Positions 10,201 to 17,349 of a DNA stretch of 64,000 bases are shown here, in pieces; position 1 is the stretch's first letter, and each line of letters starts with the position of its first letter. A program made the translations under genes and the position numbers. The stretch covers positions 1 through 64,000 of the forward strand of contig DKQS01000006.1 in assembly GCA_002471825.1 (NCBI GenBank), read 5' to 3'. Under the pieces are notes generated by a model, which did not search any database, had not been told where the DNA came from, and saw nothing but the letters and a program-made list of their open reading frames with translations. This DNA comes from Flavobacteriaceae bacterium UBA7302. Lineage in GTDB: Bacteria > Bacteroidota > Bacteroidia > Flavobacteriales > Flavobacteriaceae.

Positions 10201-10306
10201 AGGAAATAACAACCTAGAATTTGATTTTAGAGTTAGCACGGGAGTGATGTACTTAAAAATCATAGGCAGTACAAATTACGGTACCAAGAAGATCATTTTC
10301 GAATAG
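1271..10306 (+). CDS. Giant T9SS adhesin with LamG, SprB-like and Big_9 repeats
   Basis: A 3011-residue secreted surface protein. It begins with a signal peptide (MKKITFLICAILYSYLG). A LamG/ConA-like domain follows (about residues 50-255), then a DUF5011-type Ig domain (257-335), an SprB-like repeat split by a jelly-roll-like segment (about 338-600), further HYR/DUF5011-like and Ig-like domains, and a second LamG-like domain inserted inside an Ig repeat (about 1335-1553). Twelve tandem Big_9-type repeats of about 90-105 residues follow (about 1655-2917; each opens with PxAxDD and carries a VLxND motif). A T9SS type A sorting domain (VYPNPSKGY) closes the protein. The acidic repeats (DDT, DGSGD) suggest calcium binding; that is inference. 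The likely role is adhesion, perhaps carbohydrate binding through the lectin-like domains, or gliding-associated attachment as for SprB-type proteins. The ATG at 1271 directly precedes the signal peptide. The upstream gene is a paralogue. Confidence 0.88.
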   Translation: MKKITFLICAILYSYLGHSIPQSYTSGAMLFEETAGSYSTVTGYPWNVATTTNGLSFTIEHWIKFNDNLGTNVAYINTIGYDDNNSFIEIVDDGVVYYRASGLNKARTVAGSFPNDGQYHHVAIVYDESLTSGSRHSIYIDGVSVALQSQPDLTTAIPDQGAGNTFNIGRTTTNPFYSLDGEIDELRFWSDVRTPSEITSNMHSSLIGTEQGLVAYYNYEEGSGTTAADVTGNGFNSTLINTTNANWVTRSGNSVDTTAPVITLTGDATVNIEIGSTYNDAGATANDDTDGDITGNINTVNPVNTSVAATYTVTYNVSDAAGNAATEVTRTVNVIDVALSGTPTNASCSDATDGSVALTPSGGTAPYVYGETLYQDTFAGTINSGNYTATTMTNGSSGNDELQITATSGWNSRYVTNQNFTREAYLTFEGSVFIPYDLNKLVMIGFHDPTANETSSVSHGIFFDDNGTTSPVSVTARAGTAGGFNFPTTSYVNNQSPGKWFDVKITLGATQGATYYVKESGEANYTNSVYVANGNLTTFKVGVAASTPSSGTVTYTLHKNWRVYKDVPTSGLGVGSYTYHVTDANGFTEQVSVSIANGDTTDPGVTITNGSPTTHEAYTTYNDAGATATDNCSSGATITNTVNNVPANPAPGNYTVVYTATDTNGNTSTGTRNVTVTDTTAPSLSSISMVSNNSNTSQADLNDEITLSFTASEVINTPTVVIAGETATVSHQGGNVWNATITVDSDTTEGDASFTISNITDGTNSASDVTALSNGNSPVDIDRTSPSAPSVAPDLIASSDTGREDDDNLTKDNTPTFTISGFTAEPGDVVKIYDGGTSGTLLATSAALTGGETSVDITSSTLSDGNSFSITTTITDNFNRESAESTAFTALVVDTEAPTATFVSVGLNVGSYPVNNTMREVNAQDKGFQLAIQFSETMDHWNANFPTLTYTPDGSTPVGSQDPTTGFTTGNGIPNSLFYFRSDPVDNNTEFDDIDIQVSGSTDYAGNVMTTVTFTDAFSIDMIGPSGDENTVLASSKSAQGGATITLDANVPAGETAWLVPSGSTINQLFSFTANGSTITSSAVGGNTITAPTTSGTYQLYVLDDVHNFTSPATATISVDNTNPSAVAQNLTIQLDSNGDASITGAQVNNGSTDNSGGTLTYSVSPDSFTCANLGANTVTLTVTDPAGNTDTATATVTVEDDEDPVITITNGNVTHEAYTTYTDAGATVSDNCSASITNTVNNVPTNVSLLHPGIYTVVYTATDAGNNVVTATRTVTVVDTTDPVAVAQDVTVQLDASGNASITATQINNGSSDNSNGNLTYAVSPNTFDCGNVGQDCGANSLNFDGTTYAGNANGPNITNISDSGFTLEAWVKPTSLGGVNSVIRKDGDYNLYFNGGVLTADVWNGSSFLTRVINTGPSPALNTWSHIAFVWNGAAGVFYINGTQYAGNLSPFGTQAATNNPFEIGQSTTFVQNFVGNIDDVRLWSTQRTSTEINDNYAKCLSGSETGLQIYFKTLAGSGSVLRDFSPNGYDATIYGANWSVDAPPLIGVSNVVTLTVTDPSGNTDTATATVTVEDNINPTITLNGDANMTVIMPGTFTDPGATPADNCYATVQVSGTVDTNTPGTYVLTYTAVDGSGNQSTPVTRSVFVNGLPTASDDTVTVDEDDVEYVINVMNNDDYGPDGAGFISITTASTNGTAVVDGNTIKYTPTARATSDSLIYTVEDSNGDTVSATVNITINRLPSGTDSSFTVEEDSTSNDLNTIANNDFDLDGPGSVDLISGTTSQGGTVSINQNGTANDVTDDTFTYTPVVQFVGTDTFQYTITDGNGDTSSAITVTIDVVAVVPVAANDNPTIKEDYTNQVLNILANDTFRDTTTDDLVSFTISGATASQGGAISINTNGTTDPADDTVIYTPVTQFVGQETFTYTLTDANGDSDTGTVTIDVVPVIPQPKDDNFTVNQDTENHVFNLFADNGNGADGYETTSPDTLISFTISGTNTTANGTLILNDQGTPEPWDDTVTYSPRATYNGNDSFTYTLLDENGDSASATVNIIVRPIVPVPVDDTATATKNSSNNIINVLDNDDFGGNGPNTTHPLTFRNGSLTSASDEGGTLIISPNGTPGDLTDDVILYTPRADFTGVDTFKYIITDVDGDAGEATVTITVSAGSGGMATPTATDDTATFNANSTENAVNVLANDQPGLDGYIDNGLTMLNGTSSGATAQGGSVTVDNKNTNDTTDDVITYTPAAGYTGTDTFQYTITDASGDASTATVNITVNAVTDVPNAVDDTKEVDQNSSNNSITILTNDSAGTDGLSSITLSATTAGGTISINDNSTPVDLTDDTVNYTPATDYVGQDSFTYTLEDSNGDTSTATVVVTVLPVTPTNGTPSAVDDTASATQGGGTITIDVLDNDNYGSDGPNATHQLTFTNGAIKNASANGAHIEVVNNKIEYTPTGTFTGTDTFTYVITDGSGDADRADVVVTITAGAGGLATPTANDDSTTTNADSGVKVIDVLANDTPGIDGYADGGLTMTNGTLNSASANGGAISVDQKGTSDTTDDVFNYTPPAGFTGTDTFQYTITDDSGDADTATVTVVVSAITDAPNAVDDAETVTTDVATSIDVLDNDSYGTDNAAAVDPLTVSGTTTEGGTTSVVANQVVYTSPSGFSGVDTFTYTITDGSGDTDTATVTVTVSATPVNNGTPTANDDSANATQAGSVVTIDVLDNDDYGSDGPNATHQLTFKNGATVNASTNGAQIAVVNNQIEYTPTASFSGTDTFEYIITDGSGDADRATVTVTVASSGSGGGSGGGSTNPVATNDTETVDKDSSTNTIDVLANDQIGSAGFIAGHGLRLQGGLSERYTDQGGFLRVNENGTPNDATDDTIEYTPAPGYSGADSFSYTITNGDGISATATVSITVQVPRTSSTEGQSFSNSFTVYPNPSKGYVKTTVESATSGKATVYLVDTVGKIIYKSEVNLIEGNNNLEFDFRVSTGVMYLKIIGSTNYGTKKIIFE
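6230..10020 (+). repeat. Twelve tandem Big_9-type Ig repeats (coding)
   Basis: Repeat units begin near nt 6233, 6505, 6810, 7123, 7450, 7790, 8118, 8432, 8749, 9074, 9370 and 9704. Each shows PxAxDD, then a VLxND motif about 16-20 residues on, a YTP motif and a TFxYxITDxxGD motif near its end. Units 8 and 11 are especially alike (both contain YGSDGPNATHQLTF), suggesting recent duplication or gene conversion. Confidence 0.8.
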
Positions 10307-10334
10307 TCTTTGAAGTACCTACTTAGAGAGAAGG

Positions 10335-10366
10335 AAAAAGCAGTTATTGAAAAATAACTGCTTTTT
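10335..10366. terminator. Bidirectional terminator
   Basis: Perfect 14-base inverted repeat AAAAAGCAGTTATT (10335-10348) / AATAACTGCTTTTT (10353-10366) with a GAAA loop. It gives a T-tract on both strands, so it can end both the adhesin transcript and the convergent aminotransferase operon. Confidence 0.85.
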
Positions 10367-11554
10367 TTATGAATCTATATGATTTAGGACTTCTAGTAGT
10401 ATATCACACCCCTCTTGAAGTTCTTCTATAGAGATGGTGAGGGGAGGTGTTAATCGGGCTGCTTTTTTTTCGAAGAGCAGGAAGAAAAGGATCAACCCTT
10501 TTTTCAAAGATTCCAAAACGACTCTTTGCGTAATTTCTGGAGTTTTAAAAATAAGCGCAAGCATTAATCCTTTACCCCTAATTTCTTTGATTAATGGATG
10601 TTTCAGAGTGTCTCTGAGAAACTTTTCTTTAGTCAAAGTTTCTTCCATTAGTTTGGAACTCAGAATTTCTTTTGCAGTTGCCAATCCAGCTGCGGCAATC
10701 ACAGGATGACCAGCGAAGGTGGAAATATGGCCTAGTGTCGGATTTTCCTTTAAGAGATTCATATGAGCATGGGATGAAATGAAAGCCCCAATCGGCAAAC
10801 CGCCCCCCAATCCTTTACCTGTGATGATGATATCCGGAATCACGTTGTAGTTGTCAAAACCCCAAAATTTCCCGGTTCTTCCAATGCCAGTTTGAATTTC
10901 ATCCAGAATCAATAAGGCACCAACTTCTTTACAACGCTCGCTGACCTTCTTCAAATAATTATTGGTAGGTTCGATAAATCCAGCACCTCCTTGAATGGTT
11001 TCTAATATTACGGCTGCCGTTTTCTCGGTGATTTGATTCAAACAGTATTCACAATTAAATGCAATGAACTTCACACCTGGAATTAAAGGTCGAAAGGCTC
11101 TGTTCTGTTGTTCGGCACCAGAAACACTCATAGCACCCTGTGTATTTCCGTGATAGGAATTTTTGGCACTTATAATTTCCATTCTTCCTGTAGCTCTTTT
11201 GGCTAGTTTTAAAGCACCTTCCGTAGCTTCTGTGCCAGAATTAGTCAGGTAAATGCTTGATAATGATTCGGGAAGGGTAGCGGCTAACAGCTTGCAAAGT
11301 TCCACCTGAGGTTTTTGGATAAATTCCCCATAGACCATCACATGGGTATGCTTTTGTAATTGGTCGATAATAGCCTTTTCTACTTTTGGATGACCGTGCC
11401 CTAGACTGTTGGCGGAAACACCAGCAACGAAGTCCAAATATTTTTTTCCAGAGGTATCGTAGATATAACTTCCTTTCGCATGAGAAATCTCAAGTGCTAA
11501 AGGATAAGGTGTGGTTTGTCCTTGGTACTTGAAAAAATCATTTTTTAGATCCAT
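10367..11554 (-). CDS. Class III PLP-dependent aminotransferase
   Basis: A 395-residue fold-type I, class III aminotransferase of the acetylornithine/ornithine/4-aminobutyrate family. Visible hallmarks are NSGTEATEGALKLA (PLP phosphate binding), SYHGNT, LILDEIQTGIGRTG (the Asp that contacts the PLP ring nitrogen) and TGKGLGGG with the Schiff-base lysine. Length is normal for the family. Substrate cannot be decided from motifs; in flavobacteria this copy is usually labelled only as an aspartate aminotransferase family protein. Its start overlaps the end of the OstA-like gene by 17 bases, so it is the last gene of the fur-purA-OstA run, ending at a bidirectional hairpin. No arginine biosynthesis genes lie nearby, so an argD role is not supported by context. 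Confidence 0.85.
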   Translation of the reverse strand: MDLKNDFFKYQGQTTPYPLALEISHAKGSYIYDTSGKKYLDFVAGVSANSLGHGHPKVEKAIIDQLQKHTHVMVYGEFIQKPQVELCKLLAATLPESLSSIYLTNSGTEATEGALKLAKRATGRMEIISAKNSYHGNTQGAMSVSGAEQQNRAFRPLIPGVKFIAFNCEYCLNQITEKTAAVILETIQGGAGFIEPTNNYLKKVSERCKEVGALLILDEIQTGIGRTGKFWGFDNYNVIPDIIITGKGLGGGLPIGAFISSHAHMNLLKENPTLGHISTFAGHPVIAAAGLATAKEILSSKLMEETLTKEKFLRDTLKHPLIKEIRGKGLMLALIFKTPEITQRVVLESLKKGLILFFLLFEKKAARLTPPLTISIEELQEGCDILLEVLNHIDS

Positions 11555-13277
11555 TAGGAAGTTTTAATTGTTTCTTAGCTCCTTTTGGTACTAACAATTT
11601 ATCGTTCAGTATGGCCTTCTGGTCAATTGATTTTTTCGGTACTTTTGGCTTTTCTGGATTCGGATTGGAATCTTTTATAAAAATGTCTTCTTTGCTTTTC
11701 GGTTGCTCATTCTCCCTCCAAATAAAACCCCTCAATCGCTTGATATCCTCCGGTAGCATAGAGGGAGGATAGGTTTTTCCGTCCGATTTTTTTAAATATT
11801 TGATGGTTTCAATCTCTCCATCATCTAGGATAAATTCAATATTACTGGAAATCTCTTTGGTAATAGTTTCCAATTCCTTGGTTTCCTCATTTCGGTTGTA
11901 ATAAACAGATTCGGCATTTCCTTTCACCAAAAGAAATCGCAATTTATTTTTCTCAAACTTACCGAACATGTTACGTCCCTTTATTTGGTTGTAATTGTTT
12001 TCGTCCATGGAATCTTTCGAAATGATGAAAGCATTGTTCAATACTTTTAAAGAGTCTAGCTTTTCAGTTTCTACATCAGAAATTAAGTGAATAGTATCTC
12101 CTGTAATTTGGTTTTCTTCGGACCAAAGCACTGGATTTCGAAACATTCGGGTAAGCCCTGTAGCTTCATTGGTGTGTACGGAATCACATTTCCCTTGTAA
12201 ATCCGATTTAAATATTTTCACATTGTGATAAGTTCTGATAATTCGTTCTTCTGATTTACCAGTGACTAGCAAGGTATCACCATGTACAAACATCGAGTCC
12301 TTGTCAATTATGGAAATAGCAACCGCTTTTTTGACGATAAATAGCGAATCTTTTTCTTCAAATACTTCGGCATAATTACCTCTAGTGATAAAATTCTGTA
12401 GGGTATCAATTACTTCGATATTGTTGGTTGCAGAAGCAAATCCACGGTTTTTATCATAATACAAACTGTCGCCTTCAATCGTCCTTTCTTTCAAATACAG
12501 CTTGGCATTTTTTACAAAGTGAGAAATGTCTGTTTTCGTATTATAGAATCCACGTTCACAATAAATTTTATTACGATTTTGTTTATTGGTGATCGTTGAA
12601 GGTCCGTATAAATAGGCCAAACCGGTATCCGTATAATAATCCAAATAATTGGATTCCAAGTTGTGTTCGGGGTTTACCACGGTAACCTTGTTGGTAGCCG
12701 TAAATTTCTTATTTTCAAGATAATAGTTCCCAATTTTACTGTTCAAAGTATTGGTTTCATCCCGAATGGTTCCGTAAGACTGATAGTATAATTTTTGATT
12801 GATGCGGTCAAACTGCAGGGTGTCTGTGGTTAGCGTCATCGATGGATCTTTCAAGACCACATTCCCCCATGATAATGCCTGTTTGGTATTGGCATCGTAA
12901 TCTGCATAATCACTCGTTTGTCTGATCGTATCTCCTTGTACCATCACAACTCGTCCGATGGCTTTAAAGAAGTTTAGTTTTTTAAAGTACAAGGCTTGTT
13001 GACAAGTGAGGGTTGCTCCTTCATGGAACATGCGAACATTGCCCAATAAAATGGTTGCACCTGGAAACTTCTTTTCATCCACCTCCTGGAACTCAGATTC
13101 ATATTTGATCTTTTTGTCCTGGGCATCGATGCCAAAAGCAATAAAAAATAAAAAAATGGTAACAAAAAAGCCTTTCACTACTTTTGATTTCTTCCAAAAA
13201 TAAAGAAAAGGTTTTTCCAAGATTCTTAATGTTTGATTAAAACTATCGAAGGATAGTCTGTTTTCTATCCGGACCAA
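11538..13277 (-). CDS. OstA/LptA-like LPS-transport family protein
   Basis: A 579-residue exported protein of the OstA-like family found across Bacteroidetes. The segment after the signal peptide resembles the LptA/OstA-like N-terminal domain (PGATILLGNVRMFHEG), followed by repeated beta-strand units (YLYGPSTITN, GDSLYYDKNRG). The family is linked to lipopolysaccharide transport across the periplasm. The longest frame starts at 13277 and would overlap purA by 35 bases with a long N-tail. A GTG at 13178 would place the hydrophobic signal peptide (VKGFFVTIFLFFIAFGIDAQ) directly at the N-terminus and is a credible alternative start. The C-terminus is lysine/proline-rich and low in complexity. 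Confidence 0.8.
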   Translation of the reverse strand: MVRIENRLSFDSFNQTLRILEKPFLYFWKKSKVVKGFFVTIFLFFIAFGIDAQDKKIKYESEFQEVDEKKFPGATILLGNVRMFHEGATLTCQQALYFKKLNFFKAIGRVVMVQGDTIRQTSDYADYDANTKQALSWGNVVLKDPSMTLTTDTLQFDRINQKLYYQSYGTIRDETNTLNSKIGNYYLENKKFTATNKVTVVNPEHNLESNYLDYYTDTGLAYLYGPSTITNKQNRNKIYCERGFYNTKTDISHFVKNAKLYLKERTIEGDSLYYDKNRGFASATNNIEVIDTLQNFITRGNYAEVFEEKDSLFIVKKAVAISIIDKDSMFVHGDTLLVTGKSEERIIRTYHNVKIFKSDLQGKCDSVHTNEATGLTRMFRNPVLWSEENQITGDTIHLISDVETEKLDSLKVLNNAFIISKDSMDENNYNQIKGRNMFGKFEKNKLRFLLVKGNAESVYYNRNEETKELETITKEISSNIEFILDDGEIETIKYLKKSDGKTYPPSMLPEDIKRLRGFIWRENEQPKSKEDIFIKDSNPNPEKPKVPKKSIDQKAILNDKLLVPKGAKKQLKLPNGSKK

Positions 13278-14514
13278 CAGAAACGATTTTTACTGGAACT
13301 CCGGTTTCTTTTTCGATAAATTCAATGTATTGCATGAGGTTTTCAGGCAATTCTTCTTTCGAGGTCATTTTGGTTAAATCTGCCTTCCAGCCCTTGAACT
13401 CCGTGTAGTTGACACTTACATTTACAGGTTCAATATTGTAGGGTAGGTGAGCAATCTCTTCACCCTTGTAATTGTAAGAAGTACAAACTTTGATTTTGCT
13501 GAATCCCGATAAAACATCGGCCTTCATCATCATCAATTGCGTAACCCCGTTTACTTGGATGGCATATTTTAATGCTACCAAATCCAACCAACCACATCGT
13601 CTTGGTCTTCCAGTTGTAGCTCCAAACTCATGACCCACACGGCCCATAGTTTCTCCATCCTCATCGAATAACTCTGTAGGAAATGGCCCTGAACCCACTC
13701 GAGTGGTATAGGCTTTAAAAATTCCGAAAACATCACCAATTCTGTTTGGTGCAATACCCAATCCGGTACAAGCTCCAGCCGCTGTTGTATTGGAAGAAGT
13801 TACATAAGGATAGGTTCCGAAGTCGATATCCAACAAGGATCCTTGAGCGCCCTCAGCAAGAATCGTCTTTTTCTCTTTGATCGCATTGTTCAGGTATTCC
13901 TCACTATCAATAAACTCTAAGGTTTTTAACTTATCGATTCCCTCACAGAATTCAGCTTCTAACTCTTCCAAGTTATACTCGATCTGAACATCAAAAAAAT
14001 CTAACATTTTGATGTGTTTGGCCGTAAGAGCGTTGTACTTTTCTTTCCAATTGTCCAATTCCAAGTCGCCCACACGAATTCCGTTACGGCCTGTTTTATC
14101 CATGTAGGTCGGACCAATTCCTTTTAAGGTCGATCCAATTTTCGCCTTTCCTTTGGAAGTTTCGGAAGCAGCATCCAACAATCTATGAGTAGGAAGAATG
14201 ATGTGCGCTTTTCTAGAAATTAAAAGCTTATCGGTATAATTAACATCGTGCTGATCTAGATTCTCCAATTCTTTTTTGAAAATCACAGGATCAATCACAA
14301 CTCCGTTTCCAACAACATTTTTGGTGTTTTCATGAAAAATTCCGGAAGGAATGGTGTGTAATACATGCTTATTGCCATCAAAAATAAGGGTATGCCCAGC
14401 GTTTGGTCCACCTTGAAATCTTGCAATAATATCATAGTTTTTGGTGAGGACATCAACAATTTTTCCTTTGCCTTCATCTCCCCATTGCAATCCGAGTAAT
14501 AAATTTACTGCCAT
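13243..14514 (-). CDS. purA: Adenylosuccinate synthetase
   Basis: Catalyses GTP-dependent condensation of IMP and aspartate to adenylosuccinate, the first committed step from IMP to AMP. The 423-residue length is normal. The N-terminal GDEGKGK loop (residues 12-18) carries the catalytic Asp13, and GPNAGHTL carries the catalytic His41. Other family motifs are KGIGPTYMDK, LAEGAQGSLLDIDFGTYP and TTGRPRRCGWLD (IMP/aspartate binding). The C-terminal IVSVGPDRKQTI is also typical. The start ATG lies 18 bases after the fur-like gene, so the two are probably co-transcribed. Confidence 0.97.
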   Translation of the reverse strand: MAVNLLLGLQWGDEGKGKIVDVLTKNYDIIARFQGGPNAGHTLIFDGNKHVLHTIPSGIFHENTKNVVGNGVVIDPVIFKKELENLDQHDVNYTDKLLISRKAHIILPTHRLLDAASETSKGKAKIGSTLKGIGPTYMDKTGRNGIRVGDLELDNWKEKYNALTAKHIKMLDFFDVQIEYNLEELEAEFCEGIDKLKTLEFIDSEEYLNNAIKEKKTILAEGAQGSLLDIDFGTYPYVTSSNTTAAGACTGLGIAPNRIGDVFGIFKAYTTRVGSGPFPTELFDEDGETMGRVGHEFGATTGRPRRCGWLDLVALKYAIQVNGVTQLMMMKADVLSGFSKIKVCTSYNYKGEEIAHLPYNIEPVNVSVNYTEFKGWKADLTKMTSKEELPENLMQYIEFIEKETGVPVKIVSVGPDRKQTILR

Positions 14515-14532
14515 TAAATGTTGTTCTTGAAA

Positions 14533-14982
14533 TTAGTCTGTTTTCTTTTTGGTTCCGTAGAAATAGAGCGAGTGGTTGTGAATGTCAATGTCAAAAATTT
14601 CCTCGATGGTCTTTTTGATGGTTTGAATCCTTGGATCACAAAATTCTTTTACTTCGCCTGAATCCGTGAAAATTACATGATCGTGGTTTTTATCGAAGTA
14701 GCTTTTTTCGTAACGAGCCATAGAATCTCCATCGAATTGATGTTTTCTTACCAATCCACAATCCAACAGTAGGTCGATGGTATTGTAGAGGGTAGCACGA
14801 CTCACTCGGTAGTTTTTGTTTTTCATCTTGATGTAAAGTGACTCCACATCAAAATGTTCTTCGGCATCGTAAATTTCTTGAAGTATCGCATATCGCTCAG
14901 GTGTTTTTCGGTGCTTGTTGTCCTCTAAATACTGAGTAAACACGTTTTTAACAATTTCCTGATTCTCTAATAAAGTACTCAT
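14533..14982 (-). CDS. Fur/PerR-family transcriptional repressor
   Basis: A 149-residue Fur-superfamily regulator. The winged-helix part shows HRKTPERYAIL and YRVSRATLYNTIDLLLDCGLV (recognition helix), followed by the dimerisation domain with KNHDHVIF. The usual CxxC zinc-structural motif after this His cluster is absent; the equivalent position reads TDSGEVKEF. Only two cysteines are present (in LLDCGLV and KEFCDPRI), so the structural zinc site is missing or rebuilt. It may respond to metal or peroxide; the sequence does not tell which. It is the first gene before purA, with its own promoter-like sequence just upstream. Confidence 0.88.
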   Translation of the reverse strand: MSTLLENQEIVKNVFTQYLEDNKHRKTPERYAILQEIYDAEEHFDVESLYIKMKNKNYRVSRATLYNTIDLLLDCGLVRKHQFDGDSMARYEKSYFDKNHDHVIFTDSGEVKEFCDPRIQTIKKTIEEIFDIDIHNHSLYFYGTKKKTD

Positions 14983-15004
14983 ACTTGACGCTCTAAAGTT
15001 GCTA

Positions 15005-15035
15005 CAAATTTACAGTTATTTCTTCTTTAAATAAA
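15005..15035 (-). promoter_or_regulatory. Candidate promoter of fur-purA run
   Basis: On the minus strand TTTA, 19 bases, then TAAATTTG, a full match to the TAnnTTTG element with a one-base-off -33 TTTG. Transcription would start near 14998, about 16 bases before the fur-like ATG. Confidence 0.5.
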
Positions 15036-15053
15036 ACTCCGAAAAAAAGATAT

Positions 15054-17273
15054 TTACAAAGTATTCACACGTTCTACCTTTTCTACACCCTCTATGCGTT
15101 TTACGCTGTTTATGAGGCGATTAAGTTGTGAACTGTTCTGCACACTCAGTGAAACTTTACCATCAAATACCCCTTCATTTGCGGCAATGTTAATACTGTG
15201 GATGAAAACCTGTTTGTAATTGGAAATAATTCGGGTTAATTGATTCACAATTCCAGATTTGTCAACCCCACTGACCTTCAAGATGATTTTGAAATCTTGT
15301 TTTGTAGAATCAATCCATTTGGCCTTTAAAATTCGATAGGCATAGTTGGATTGCAGGGAAATAGCGTTTGGACAATTGATCTTGTGAACCTTTATTCCGT
15401 CGTTGATGGTTAAAAATCCGAATACTTTGTCTCCGGCAATAGGATTACAACATTTTGACAGTTTGTAGTCCAATCTTTCTTCGTCAACTCCAAAAACGAG
15501 CGAGTCAAATTTTGTAGTAACCTCTTCTGTGTTGACAAATTCTTTAGACGGTCCCCTTCTTAGTTTTGTTTTGAAGAAATTTAAGATTCGACTATTTCTT
15601 TGTGTTACGAAGGATTTTAATTGCTTGTTGTCGATAGCACCATTCCCCATTCGGTAAAACAAATCGAAACTAGTTTTCAAATTGAAATAGTTTACCAATT
15701 CGTTTACTATTTTTTCGTTGAAGGTAATTTTAAGATGTCGAAGTTTCCTTTGTAAAATAGCTTTTCCTTCGTCGGCAATGAGTTTCTCTTCTTCTCTAAG
15801 TGCTGCCTTGATTTTTGTTTTGGCTCTCGCGGTAATCACAAAGTCCAACCACCTCGAGTTCGGTTTATTGGTATTGCTGGTAAATACTTCAACTTGGTCG
15901 CCCGATTTTAGTTGGAAACTTAACGGAACCAATTTTCCATTGACTTTGGCTCCTCTGCATTTTAATCCTACATCGGTATGTATGGAAAAGGCAAAATCCA
16001 ATGCCGAAGCTCCTTTTGGAAGGGATTTGATATCCCCTAGAGGTGTAAACACAAAAATCTCCTTGGCATAAAGGTTTAGCTTAAAATCCTCTACAAAATC
16101 CACAGCATTGGAATTCTGACTTTCTAGCGTCTCCTTTAATCGATTGAGCCAAATTTCGAGTCCGCTTTCATTGTCTTCACCCTGCTTATATTTCACATGG
16201 GCAGCATAACCTTTTTCAGCAATTTCGTTCATGCGTTCAGATCGTATCTGAACTTCTACCCATTTTCCATCCGGACCAATTACTGTGATGTGTAGCGCTT
16301 CATAGCCCGTCGATTTCGGCTGTGAAATCCAATCTCTTAAACGAGAGGGATTCGGTTTGAAATAATCGGTAACGATAGAGTAGATCTTCCAAGCTTGAAA
16401 TTTTTCATCTTGCTTCTTCGGATTGTAAATAATCCGAATGGCAAACTTATCGTACACCTCGTCAAAGGTGACATTCTGTTTGCGCATTTTTGAACGAATG
16501 GAAAAGATGGATTTAAAGCGACCTTTGATCTCACATTTGATATTTTCTTTATCAAGTCCTTTTTTCAAGATGGTTGTGAAACGTTCTAGGTATTCGTCTT
16601 TTTCCTTGTGACTCTCTTCAATCTTTTGAAGAATATCGTTATAAACTTCTGGTTCTGTATACTTTAGTCCGAGATCCTCTAATTCAGTTTTAATGTTGTA
16701 CAACCCCAATCGATGTGCCAGTGGCGCATAGATGTACAAGGTTTCCGAAGCAATTTTCAGCTGCTTGTGCTCAGGCATCGCATTCATGGTTTGCATGTTG
16801 TGCAAACGATCCGCAATTTTTATCAAGATCACACGAACGTCATCATGAAGCGTTAATAGCATTTTTCGGAAATTCTCCGCTTGTATGGAGGCGTTTGATT
16901 CCTTGTTAAGCTTTGAGATTTTGGTAAGTCCGCTAACAATTTTGGCAATTTTCTCCCCAAAGAGTTGCTCCATGTCATCGATGGTGTAGGAAGTATCTTC
17001 CACAACGTCGTGGAGAAGGGCAGAAGCGATTGAAACAGCACCTAACCCAATTTCATTGGCAACAATTTTAGCAACGGCAATTGGATGGTAAATATACGGC
17101 TCGCCTGTCTTGCGACGCTGTTCGGAGTGTGCGTCAACAGCAACTTCAAAGGCCTTTCGAATGAGGTTTTTGTCCTCTTTGGTCAATACCTCATAGGTTC
17201 CTTTAAGGAGGTCTTTATAGCGATTTGCTATCTCCTTGTTTTCTTCTTCTATGGTTGCGGTATATTGCATCAA
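15054..17273 (-). CDS. Bifunctional (p)ppGpp synthetase/hydrolase, Rel/SpoT family
   Basis: Makes and degrades the alarmone (p)ppGpp. At 739 residues it has the full family layout: HD hydrolase domain (YIYHPIAVAKI and LLHDVVEDT, about residues 60-95), synthetase domain (GRFKSIFSIRSKM and PKSTGYEALHITV), TGS domain (VFTPLGDIKSLPKGASALDFAFSIH), a zinc-finger-like segment (CCNPIAGD with INCPNA) and a C-terminal ACT domain. The HD motif is intact, so hydrolase activity is expected. Two adjacent Met codons begin the frame; either could be used. It is transcribed in the same direction as the fur-like gene, 71 bases upstream of it, but that gene has its own promoter-like site. Confidence 0.95.
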   Translation of the reverse strand: MMQYTATIEEENKEIANRYKDLLKGTYEVLTKEDKNLIRKAFEVAVDAHSEQRRKTGEPYIYHPIAVAKIVANEIGLGAVSIASALLHDVVEDTSYTIDDMEQLFGEKIAKIVSGLTKISKLNKESNASIQAENFRKMLLTLHDDVRVILIKIADRLHNMQTMNAMPEHKQLKIASETLYIYAPLAHRLGLYNIKTELEDLGLKYTEPEVYNDILQKIEESHKEKDEYLERFTTILKKGLDKENIKCEIKGRFKSIFSIRSKMRKQNVTFDEVYDKFAIRIIYNPKKQDEKFQAWKIYSIVTDYFKPNPSRLRDWISQPKSTGYEALHITVIGPDGKWVEVQIRSERMNEIAEKGYAAHVKYKQGEDNESGLEIWLNRLKETLESQNSNAVDFVEDFKLNLYAKEIFVFTPLGDIKSLPKGASALDFAFSIHTDVGLKCRGAKVNGKLVPLSFQLKSGDQVEVFTSNTNKPNSRWLDFVITARAKTKIKAALREEEKLIADEGKAILQRKLRHLKITFNEKIVNELVNYFNLKTSFDLFYRMGNGAIDNKQLKSFVTQRNSRILNFFKTKLRRGPSKEFVNTEEVTTKFDSLVFGVDEERLDYKLSKCCNPIAGDKVFGFLTINDGIKVHKINCPNAISLQSNYAYRILKAKWIDSTKQDFKIILKVSGVDKSGIVNQLTRIISNYKQVFIHSINIAANEGVFDGKVSLSVQNSSQLNRLINSVKRIEGVEKVERVNTL

Positions 17274-17349
17274 AGGGGATCTTCTTATTGTAAAGTGAAG
17301 TTAAGGATTACACTTTTAATTAACAAGTGATTTTCGATTAACTAAATGC

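Noticed and set aside
10367..11554. argD (acetylornithine aminotransferase) assignment
   Set aside because: Motifs fit class III aminotransferases in general, and the neighbours are not arginine genes, so no symbol is given.
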